Origin: Cephalothrix simula
Lineage: Eukaryota; Nemertea; Palaeonemertea; Archinemertea; Cephalotrichidae
DNA length: 13,517 nt
Reading direction: 5' to 3'
NCBI GenBank assembly: GCA_035591015.1
Contig: JAXIUW010044452.1
Span: 1 to 13,517 of the forward strand
Shown here piece by piece: positions 1 through 10,181 of this stretch; position 1 is the first letter of the stretch; each line of letters opens with the position of its first letter. The notes under the pieces are model-generated. The model was not told the DNA's origin and did no database searches. It saw only the letters and a list, made by a program, of their open reading frames with translations. Made by a program: the position numbers and the translations under genes.

Positions 1-74
1 GAGTTTCCACTTCAGGTGGATGAGTTTCGGCGCCTTTTCCTCTACTCGTACTCTGATGGCGGCGCCACAGCGAG
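1..74 (+). CDS. possible upstream Set2 exon (end only)
   Basis: The window opens in a frame with no stop from base 1 to 168. At 74/75 there is a strong-looking splice donor (GCGAG before GTATGT). Splicing from 74 to 1560 is phase-compatible in this frame: the split codon AG + T gives Ser and reading continues into the giant exon. Another reading, ATGGCGGCGCCA from 56, looks like a typical start codon context but would hit a stop at once if joined directly to 1560. The 74 bases could therefore be coding, 5' untranslated, or unrelated. This is inferred from the splice signal and phase only; no family motif is present. Confidence 0.3.
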
Positions 75-1559
75 GTATGTATTGGGGCGGACATTAATCC
101 CTGGGTACACCCATCCCTTTTACATCGGTATCGGCACAATGAGTATGATGCCGGGACGATACGAGGCTTAATCACCACAGGACCAACGATATCTACAGCA
201 ACAATGAATTGCTTAGTTTAAGAAGGTTATTTTAAAAAGGATAATCTATATCTAAATATCGTGCAATAACAAATAACCTTAAATTTTCTTGCTTCGTTTC
301 GCTCAGCATCATTCCATTATCCGAACACATTTTTTTAGTATGACAGAGCTGCAAAATTTATAATTAAAACCTTACTTATTATTAGACTTCATGGCACCAC
401 CCATAGGTCCCCTAAATTTTTTGCCTTGCTTTGCTCGGCTTATTGCTAAAAAATTTTACTGAATTTGATGGCTATACAGTCCATAGACCCTCGGCTACGA
501 CTAAGTCGACTATGGGTCTGAACAATTTTGATATACTTCCTCGGTCACTTACCCATCAATATTTCCTAGACTGGAAAAAAAATTATAGCAGAGTTTAGGG
601 TAATTACGAAACAGTGGCTTGGTTTGTTATTTCGACAAGGAAATATTTAATGTGCTTCTTTTGAAATTCTATAACCTGTAGAAACGGTTTTGTAGTATTT
701 TTTCTTTCTCCCTCACACGCCTTTAAAATGACTTCAATTTCGTTTTGATTGAAGGACGTGATCGATCGTGAGTTCACGCAGTCTCTTTACCCACAGATTT
801 AAAATTTAAAAGATATTTTTAACTTTTTTAAAGACTTCTAATACATTTTTGATTTAACAATATATAATTTTTTTGGTATCTAATCTAACACATTTATATA
901 TTTTATAAATGTAAAATTATTGTCACAAATTAACTAATAACAAATTTCACTTTATATCTCAATGATGTCACACATGAAATGTGTGAAATATAAAGTGAAA
1001 CAAAGACGCAAGATACAAATTTTGTTATTACATGTAGTTAATTTTTCACAATAATGTGTTAGATACAAAAAAAATTATATATTCTCGAATCAAACATTTA
1101 TTAAAAGTCTTTTAATTAAAAGTTAAAATATCTTTGAAGTAAATTCAAATCAGCGGTTAGCCATCAAACTGCTCAGTGTTGCTTTTGATGGGTCTTACTG
1201 CATTTGGTATTCTGACGCAACTTTTTTCCGCAGGGTACTGTAACACCAGTACATTGATAGGAATATTCTGTCATTCCTGCTCTACTTTCCTCTCAAAAAA
1301 CTTATTAGGTTCACAAAACCCCACAAGACCCAGAAAGTAAGGTGGCACCTACCATTTTACGAATCTTTAAATGTAAAATCCAGATCTGTACCATCCAAAC
1401 ACCATACAAAATTCGTAGTGCTCTTTTCTGGATAATTTGGAGAGATTTTAATAATAAATTAGCCATTACGATGTCTATTATGGTTCACTGCTAAGTATCC
1501 CAAAAAAATTACGAAATAGCTTCTCCAGTCCCTATTAAAATATGTTTCTACTTTTTCAG
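75..1559 (+). other. probable intron upstream of the giant Set2 exon
   Basis: AT-rich, non-coding by appearance: stops are frequent in all frames and no exon with good splice sites and family similarity was recognised. The acceptor at 1557-1559 is convincing; the donor at 75 is tentative. The first 180 bases or so are noticeably richer in GC than the rest. A fold-back repeat occupies about 796-1151. If transcription starts inside this interval, part of it would be promoter or 5' untranslated sequence instead; no clear core promoter was seen. Confidence 0.5.
796..1151. mobile_element. fold-back, MITE-like element (no coding capacity)
   Basis: The two halves are imperfect reverse complements. 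The centre is CACACAT (969-975), GAA, ATGTGTG (979-985), perfectly paired. TTTCACTTTATAT (945-957) pairs with ATATAAAGTGAAA (988-1000). Further out, a left block with TATATAATTTTTTT and GGTATCTAATCTAACACA matches a right block with TGTGTTAGATAC and AAAAAAAATTATATA, and the outer ends share AAAGATATTTTTAAC-like sequence. The whole is about 350 bases with arms of about 170. This fits a non-autonomous DNA-transposon fold-back or MITE. No clear target duplication could be defined, so the family is unknown and the edges are approximate. Confidence 0.7.
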
Positions 1560-4500
1560 TCTAGTCGAACAAGATGGTGTCAAGTCATCAAAAGGAGGTG
1601 CAAATAGTACTAGTGAAAAAGAAGGAAAAGTAACGAAGGCTACAGAAAAACTGAAAGGCAGTGGTGCTCGCATTAAACTGAAACGTTCAGGAGGAGATTC
1701 TGATACTTTCCAAAATGGTGATAAGTCAAAATCAAAAATTAAAACCCGGAATTTTTCGTTAGCTAATGAACCCGGAATAACTGCTAATAAACCAGGATCT
1801 GCTCAAGGATCTTTTTCATCAATTCAGTTATATGCTAGTGGTGATGAAACGCCAAGCCCTGCACGTTCGGAATCAAACCGAACACCTAGCCCTCCAGTAC
1901 GTTTAAAGTCAAATCGTTTACCAAGCCCTATGGGTTCAAATTTGTTTTCGTCTCCAAGTCCTGTCAAAGCTCCTGTTGAAATTGAAACAGGGAATCCCTC
2001 TGTATCATTATTAAGTGAAAGTGAACCTGATACAGTTGACCAAGAAATGGCAACTCCGATTAAGTCATTTAAAAAAGTTGATAAAGATCAATCGAAAGAA
2101 ATTGATAAAAATAATACGGATAAGTATAAGCCAGACGAAAGCGAACATGTTATTTCAAATGCTTTAAGAAATATTTGTTCCAAATCAGATAAACCTAAAA
2201 AGCCTAAGTCAGCAATAGACATTGATGCAATACCATTACCGCCCGCTGAGCCCTCTCTACAGTCAGAATCACCTAAAAAGAATGAAGGAGAAAAGAAAAA
2301 GGGGAAGAGAGATAAATCACATAGGGACTATTCTCCAAGTCCTAAGCGTTATGATGAGGACAAATATTATCGACCTGAAAATCGTCCATCGAGAGGACGA
2401 AGAACGTACAGTCGAAATGATTCTGAAAAGTATGACTCTAGAGATAAAAGATCAGATTCTGATAAGTCTGAATACAGGAGTTATAGACATTCTAGAGTAG
2501 AATCTGATCCTAGAAGTTCAAGAGATGAAAATCGTCATGCTAGTCGGCGTGATAAAGGTGCTTCGGGTAAAGATGAAACGAGGAGTTCAAGAACTGAAAA
2601 TGATCAAAGTTCCAAAAATTCACGAAATGACTCGGATAAAATATCGAAAAAGGAAAATCTTAAAAACCCTTCGAAAGCCCAATGTAGTGAAAAAAGCGAA
2701 GAGCCTGAGGAGCATCATACTCCTGTTATGATGGACATTTCAGATGGTGATGATGCACCAATGATGGACGACGTTATTGAAGTTCCTTTTATGGATACTT
2801 CATTTGGTGAAGATCGTGCATCACCTAGTCTGTCACGACCCAAGATATCAATTAAATTAAAACCTGTTGCGAGTAAGGTAAAATCTGTATTCCATGATGA
2901 TTCTAATTCCGGAGATGATAATGAAGCTAAGGAGCCAAAAAAGTGCTTAAACAAAAGCGAGAAAGATGAAGGTAAATCATCTAGATACCCAAATGAGCGG
3001 GATACCCGTAAAAAACGAGCTTCTAGATCACCTGAACACTTGAGAAATAGAAAATTTTCCAAGTCACCGGATAATAGGAGGCGAAGTTCAAGGTCACCAA
3101 GTTCACGAAGAAAAAGGTCAGGGTCAACTGATAAAAACAAAAGTATATCTAGTGAAAGGAGGCGACGATCAATATCGGTAGATGATGAAAGAAACCGGAA
3201 AAAATCTCGTTACCGTGATACTGGTAGAGGTCGTGAGCTAGAACAGGAATTTAGTTTACGTCGTGAGTCTGCTGATCACTCAAATTCTCGTAAAAAACCA
3301 GAAAAGGGACGTATGAATGAATCTGGTCACCGTGAATCACGTAAAGAGCGTTCTCCATCTGTGTTGTCGCGTAGTTCAACCACAAAAGATCGCCTTTCTA
3401 ATAAGTCTCCTTCTAGGTCCCAAATTTCTAGTCAACAAGAGCATCCGGAGTCAGATTCTGAATCTTTATCGATTTCAAAGGAAAGAAAATCAAGAAAAAA
3501 GAAAATGCGTAACAAATCTCCTACTTCTGATGGAGAAAAGCAAAGAGGAAAAGAGAAGGATGGATCTAAATTTCAGTACAAAAGTTCGAATGATGAAAAT
3601 AATGATGATGAATTGCAAAGGGTTTATAAAAAGAAAACATCAAGCAGGGAAGAGAAGTCAAAATTTCAAAAACTAACTGCTGAAAGTGAGGATTCTGGCA
3701 TGGATGAAATAAATATAAGTATTAAAAAGCCGAAGCATAAAAAATCAAGAAAACCTCGCGATATTGTTGATGATCATGATGAGGATGATCAGCGAAAGTC
3801 ATCTAAAACGAATAAGAGTTATGAAGATTTCGATAAAAGGATGAGTTCAATAAAAGCGAAAAGTAAAAGAGAATCAGATCATCGTGATGAACCTAAGCAG
3901 CGATCAGTATCTCCAGAAAATGTTCAGGAAATAAAGTCTAATAAAAAACACTATGCTGGTCCCAGATCTAAGTCTCGAAGAGAAGACAAAGAGGGTTCTA
4001 ATCAGAGTGAATTGTCAGAAGAAAGAACTGTCTTTTTGAAACCAAAAAAGATAGATAGTCCTCGTTATCATAAGTCTTCAGAAAAAATTAGTCGCGATGA
4101 TATTTGTAAAAAACATAAACATGAATTAAAACACCACTTCGATGATGAAGAAGGCAGTAGAAAAGGAAATAAGTTTAGGTCACAAGAGGTTTATCGGAAG
4201 ACTAAAAAATCTGAACGTTTTTACGATGACCATAAAGGAAGAGTTAGTAGGTCTGTCTCTCCTGAAGAAACAAGAAAACATCGAGGGGTTTCTGTAGCCT
4301 CTCAAATAAGTAGAAAGTCAAACAAGTCGAGCCACAGATCCCCTGCCTTTTCAAATCGAAGTGGAAAAACTAGAGATGAAGAATCAAGTTCAGAAGATGA
4401 TGAATTATCATTTTCAAGTAAGAAGTTAACAAAGAGTTTCGTGCGGGAATCCTCGCCTTCAGAAAAAAAGTCAAAGTCCATTAGAAAAGAGTTTGATTCA

Positions 4501-7500
4501 CCGGATATAGAAGAAGTTCGATCTGATCGAAAATCAAGAAAACACAAGCAAAAACATTCTGAAGAAAAAGACGAAACGAAATCAAAATCTTCTTCAAGAG
4601 CCTTTTCAAGTGATCGGGATATTGAGTCAGAAAAACTAAGGAAGAAGAAAAAAGATAGAGGGACCTCTAAATCACCTGAATCATATTTTAAAGAAGGCAA
4701 GAAAGGAAAATCTTTTAGAAGGGATGAAGACCCAAGAAACAAGGATGAATTCTCAGACAAACCAACTGAAGATGGCCGAAGCAGGGGACGATCATTCAGG
4801 AAAGAAGACGAATCGCCAGAAAGTCATAGTGAGGATGATCGAATCAGAAGGCAATCTTCTAGAAGAAAGGATAAATCGCCAAACGATAAAATGAAATATC
4901 AACAAAGGTCTAGACGAAAAGACGAATCTCCTCCAAATGAAATCGAAAATTTTAATAGTGGCAAACAGAGGTCTTCTAAGAGAAAAGATAGATCTCTTGA
5001 AATAGAATTCGATGATACCCGCATGGCACGGAATTATTCTAAGGCAAGGGAAAGTCGTTCTGATTCAGAGAATAATTTGAAAAAATCTGATTCAAGGAAA
5101 AGGGATAACAAAGAAAAATTTCGTTCATCTTCTCCGGAATTAGCTGACGATACTGTTTTAAAGACAACTAAACGTAAAAAAGCGAAGCCCGAGGTTTCGG
5201 CTGAAAGGATGTCTGGTGATGAATCTAGTTCTATTAAATCTAAAAGTATCAGTAAAAGACAAGACAATTTATCAAAAGATTCTTCTCGAAAGAGTAGAAA
5301 GGATCATCATAGAAATATCGAGGTTGATGACGAAGAGTCTGCGTGCCGTAAATCCTCAAAAACAAAAATGAAGGGATATGATATTGAAGAAGAAGAGGAG
5401 GATGCGGTCACGCCAAAGCCACGAACAAGTAGAATTAGTAGTCGTATACAAGATACGAATGAATTTGTAAAGACACCACCAGTTTTAGGACGAACAAGGT
5501 CCAGGAGGTCTTTGAGAGAAACCGAGAGTGATCCATCAAGTTCAGAAGCAGCGGCGTCTTCTTCCAAGGAGACTCTTTCTCGGAAAGCAAATAAAAAATC
5601 GTTTGGTAATCAATCAAAGGCTGACGAAGAAGATGATAGTGAGGAAGAAATCCGTATTGTGAGATCTTCTTGGATAAAATCTTCTGAAACGGTATCTAGG
5701 AGAAAAAGCTCCTCTGAAAAAGGCACGATGAAGGGCAGAAGAAGAGAATTATCGAACTCTCCCGATTCTTTTAAACGGTCTAAGATTTCGTCATCAAAGA
5801 ATAAAGAAGACGACGAAAAATATTCATCAAAATCCCCCACAAGAATTCGCTCCTCAAAACACTTACAAAAAAGCGACGAAGATACAGGTAAAAATTCCGA
5901 CCTTTCTAAACAAAAAGCTTCGAGGTTTGAAGAAAGAAGTGACGGTTCAAGCGATATGGATATTAGTGATGGTGATTCCCCAGTAATAGAAACTAATCAA
6001 TATTATAATGATGACGAAACAGAGGAGAGACACGTCAGAGTTTCTGATAAAGTGGTTGGCCCAGAAGAAAGACGTAAGGCTAGGCTTAAAGCTTTAAGTA
6101 TGACAGATGCTAGCAAATTAGATGTTGGTTATTTCAAATTTGGAGATGGTAGCAACAGAATGTCTCCAAAATCTCTTGAGGCAAAGGGTATACGATTAGG
6201 GTACGATGATTCAAGATCCTACGATGATGGCTTAAGGCGAGATAATACAAATACTCCTGAAATACGATTTGAGTGGACTAAAAAGCGACCAATTAAACCA
6301 TTAATGGATTTACGAATTCCATTTGAAAAAACTAAAGTTACGAGCAATGTTTTTGGTGAAGACGACGAGCCAACTAGTTTCAAAAGTGCGCCAGGACTTA
6401 AGAATCTTGTAGATGAAAGGAAAGCTGATCCTAATAACACGTTAGACGATGATGTTCATAATACTAGTATCAAAAAATCTCGTCAAGATTCCTCAAAAAA
6501 GAAGAAAAATACTCTGGAAGCTGAAAAGTCAGGAAAAAGTTCTTCTAAAAGCACAAAGAATGTAAATGAAGATGACGCTAGAACACAGAAAAAATCTTCG
6601 CCCCTGGATACAACAGCTGACAGTCATGATGATCATAAGAAAAAGAACGAGAGTGAAAGTGTGCGTGAGAAAATGTCTGCTCATAAAAAGAGTGTACGAA
6701 ATGATGAAAAGCAGGAGGTAATGCGTGATAAAGGTAAAGAAAGGCGCTTATCTAGAAAACGCTCTCAATCACCGGATGAAAAAGTGAAATTGGAATCTAG
6801 AGCTTATAATCTGGATGTGGAATTAGATATGTTTAATGACGATAAAAAAGAGAGGAAAAAGACTGTTTCTGCTGATTCTAAAGGTTGTCGTACTTCAAGT
6901 CCTACTAAAGCAGTGATTCCTAGCAAAAATAAAGCTGAACAACATGAAATAATTGCTAGAAAAGATCAAACACCAGAAGTTGATGAAGTTCGTGCTTTGA
7001 CATTAGATGCTGAAAGATGGGAAAAAGAGAGGACTACCACAACTCATGTGGAAAAACAAGATGTTAAAGTTCCTGCTGTGAATATTTTATCGCAAGAAAT
7101 GAATCCTTCAGTTCAGCCAGTTCCACCACCGGCTCCCTTGCCATTGCCGTATTTACCACCTGCTAATCTGTTGGCGGATTATCCTGGCGATTCATCTCCA
7201 GTTCAAGATGAACGACCGACGCAGGAAGCATCCCCCGAACTAGTCCCCCATAAACTTTGCAATTTTCTACCTCCGATGTCTGCTATTCAAGATAATGTTG
7301 ATATTGATGATAAAATTGAGACAACCGTTGCTTCAAACTCCTCTGCACAAGGGCATCGTCCTCCTGAAAGAAAGAGTGTGGGATCCAGTTCACCTCAGAG
7401 TCGAAGTAGAAGTCGCACACTCTCGAAGACTCCAGAAAGAAGAGGTGATTATAGAAGAAGAGATTCACGAGACTCTCGATCATACTCCAGGCGACGATCA

Positions 7501-10181
7501 CCCCCGCCACGTGATTCTTATACTTCTAGGAGACGAGGCTATTCGAGGTCACCAGTTCGAAGGCCAAGACCTAGAAGTTTTTCCAGGTCGCCTATTAAAA
7601 TGTCACGATCACCTATAAGAAGACGAAGGCGAAGTTATTCTAGGAGTCCCATTAGACGACGATCTAGGTCCAGAAGTTACACACGGTCTAGATCGAGATC
7701 ACCTAATTGGAGGCGCAGGAGAAGTGGGTCAATTTCACCCCGTAGAGACTATAGGCGAAGGTCCCCTGCGTACTATCGTCGAACTGAAAGATGGGGCTAT
7801 AGTAGAGGTCGGAGGTCACCACTGAGGAGACGTACTCCTCCAAGATCTCCTAGATATTCGAGGGATATCCGTAGGAGAAAAAGTAGGAGTCCTTCCAGCA
7901 GTAGATCGAGGTCAGGCTCTCCTCGTAAAAGGTATTCAAGAAGATCTCGAAGCCGCAGTATCGAATCTGCTAAAGATAAAAAGCACCCGAATCAAGATGA
8001 AACAAATATTACTACACCCATCAGTAAACAAGAAGTTGGTTCCACTAAAGACATTGCTCCTTCAACGGGATTTTCTAAGAATCCATATTACGGTCCGCTG
8101 GTTCCTCAATCTCGAAGCTCAACTCTTATTTATCTAGCGGATTCTACTTCAGATATCCAGCCTACTTCTACTATTCAGTCTGAACAAACTGCTGAAACTG
8201 ATGGCATGGACTTATATAAAGATGAACCTGAAGCGTCAAAGATTATTACCGTGTCTGGTATCACTGGTTCATCTAGTGAAGCCATTCCAAATGATATAGT
8301 TCAAATACCCTTGCCAGCTCCAGCTCCTGTTTTACCTAGTCCTATCAAAGATAGGGTTCTGCTTACGGTTCCTCTGGTTGACGAAAAGACCCATCCCATT
8401 TCAGCTCCTTGTGACTCCAATACAAACGTAGCTGAACCTATTCGGGATAAGGTTTCTCATATTGAAGCATTATCATCAAGCCCAATAAAAAGTTTCGCTC
8501 CGAGCCCAAGAGGCATTCCTTCATCAAAAACCATTCAAAAAGCTGATTCATCTGTAAACTTTGCTGTAAGAAAAAAAATTCCAGAGATGCCTGCAAGATT
8601 AAAACCAAGTCCGTTTGTTGAAGATGAAGAACCAATCAAAAGACACCCTCCTTTACCTAGTCCTGTAAAAACACCCCCACCTCCGCCTAGTCCTGTAAAA
8701 ACACCCCTTTTGCCAAGTCCAGCTCCAATATCTCCGTTTCTAGGAACGTCTTCTTTGCCATTTGATACCAAGTCGTCTTCTACACCGAGTCCGCTTAAAA
8801 CTTATCCTTTAAGAAGCAAAATGGCTGACAATTCAGGTGTTGATGTGAAGAAAGTGGAAACAGTGTCTAATGTAGAGAAAACGGAAATAAAAACTGAAAC
8901 TAAAATATCTAAATTTGTTGAAGATTTGAAGCAGAAAATAACACCCCCAAAGGTCAATCGAAATCTGCCGATTGTTGAAACTGTGACTACACGCGAAACA
9001 AGACCACAAGAATATTCAAGGACGTCTCATGATTCGGCAAGGGAAGTACCCTTATTTGGACCTCCTGTGCCAATTAAGCCTGTTGAACAGCCAAAGATTC
9101 CTCTTGTCGGAGAAATGCAAGCTGGTAGTCTCAAGCCACCTCCTATTAAAAGGATAGAGTTAAAATTGTTAGGAAAAGGTGATAGTAAAAAATCTACAGA
9201 TAATATTCAGCCTGTTACTGATATTCAAAGGCTGAAAGACGATGCGAAATCGCCAACTTCAAATACAAGTAGCCCCCTTCCAGAATTTGATTTTTTGAGG
9301 GAAGAAGAAAATCAAAAAGCTAAGGCTACGAAGAAAACTTCAGTTCCTAGTACTGATCGTATGACTAGAAATAAAGCTAAGGCTGTTCAGATATCGAATT
9401 CTGAATCGAGCAGCCCGAGCACAGAAGAAGACCGGAAGTCAAAGTCAGTTGAGGTAAAGAATCAGAGAGAAGCATCCCAAGTTGAAGGTTCTGGGGTTAA
9501 TTTGAAAATTAACTGGAAAAAACGCACACTAGAAGAAAGTAGTGGCGTTTTTAATGAACCTGAAGAGGAAACGAAAAAATTACCATTTCTTAAAGACCCG
9601 TATAACTTCTCAGGCAGTAGCTCAGACGATTCGGTATCTAGTGTTGAATTGAGAATGAAAAAATTAACGAAGACTTCCCCGAAGAAAGAGTTGAAGACAG
9701 AATCGCCTTCGAAAAGAAGAAGCGCCCGATGGAAGCCTATGGAAGCTGATCCTGGAAGTAAAAATAAGGAGCAAAGTATCAGTGAAACATCTTCTAATCC
9801 GCCACCTTCTCCGTCTAAACGATCTGCAAAACCTGAAGCTGATCAGGAGGAGATAAAAATTCCATTTATAAATGATTCTCCTCCTCCTCCTAGCCCACCT
9901 CATACTCCAGGAGGTTCATCACCCGTGACTGAACCACTTAGTCAGTCAATGAAATTAAAATCAAGATGGCGACGTTATAATGAAATAGAAATGAAGCAAG
10001 AACCGGGAAAAGGTGACGAAAGTAAAGGAAATAAACCTTATGAATCACAGGACATATCTGACAGGTTAAGCTCAGAGGTTGAGGTTGGCAAACATATGAA
10101 GTCTTTGTACGATCAACGTATTTCAAATGATCCATGGCCTGTGTTTGAAAAAATTTACGAAAATCTATTCTTATGCGAAAG
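1560..10181 (+). CDS. SETD2: Set2 giant exon: disordered N-terminal tail with RS domain
   Basis: Segment of the same gene. The acceptor is a pyrimidine-rich stretch ending in CAG at 1557-1559; base 1560 completes a split codon and the frame is open to the donor at 10182 (AAAG before GTAATT). The first ATG in frame is at 1930, but 123 sense codons precede it with the same composition, so 1930 is unlikely to be the true start. Residues numbered from that Met: Ser/Arg/Lys/Glu/Asp-rich low complexity over 1-1370; a less repetitive island at about 1377-1480; another charged stretch; a Pro-rich segment near 1727-1760; the RS core at about 1819-2012; a Pro/Ser-rich part with SPxK motifs to about 2300; then a mixed region ending in a conserved lead-in to AWS. 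Many basic clusters could act as nuclear signals. No enzyme domain is visible in this exon; it probably provides protein or RNA contacts (inference). Confidence 0.95.

Noticed and set aside
1235-1351. Possible small exon after CCGCAG
   Set aside because: The acceptor is fair, but the following donor is weak and the sequence has stops; no support.
2222-7618. Plus-strand open frames in other phases inside the giant exon
   Set aside because: Out-of-frame readings of low-complexity coding DNA; the Set2 frame is continuous across them.
2715-9903. Many minus-strand open frames of 60-150 codons opposite the giant exon
   Set aside because: They are antisense shadows of Ser/Arg/Lys/Glu codons, giving Leu/Phe/Ser-rich nonsense with no family similarity or splice context.
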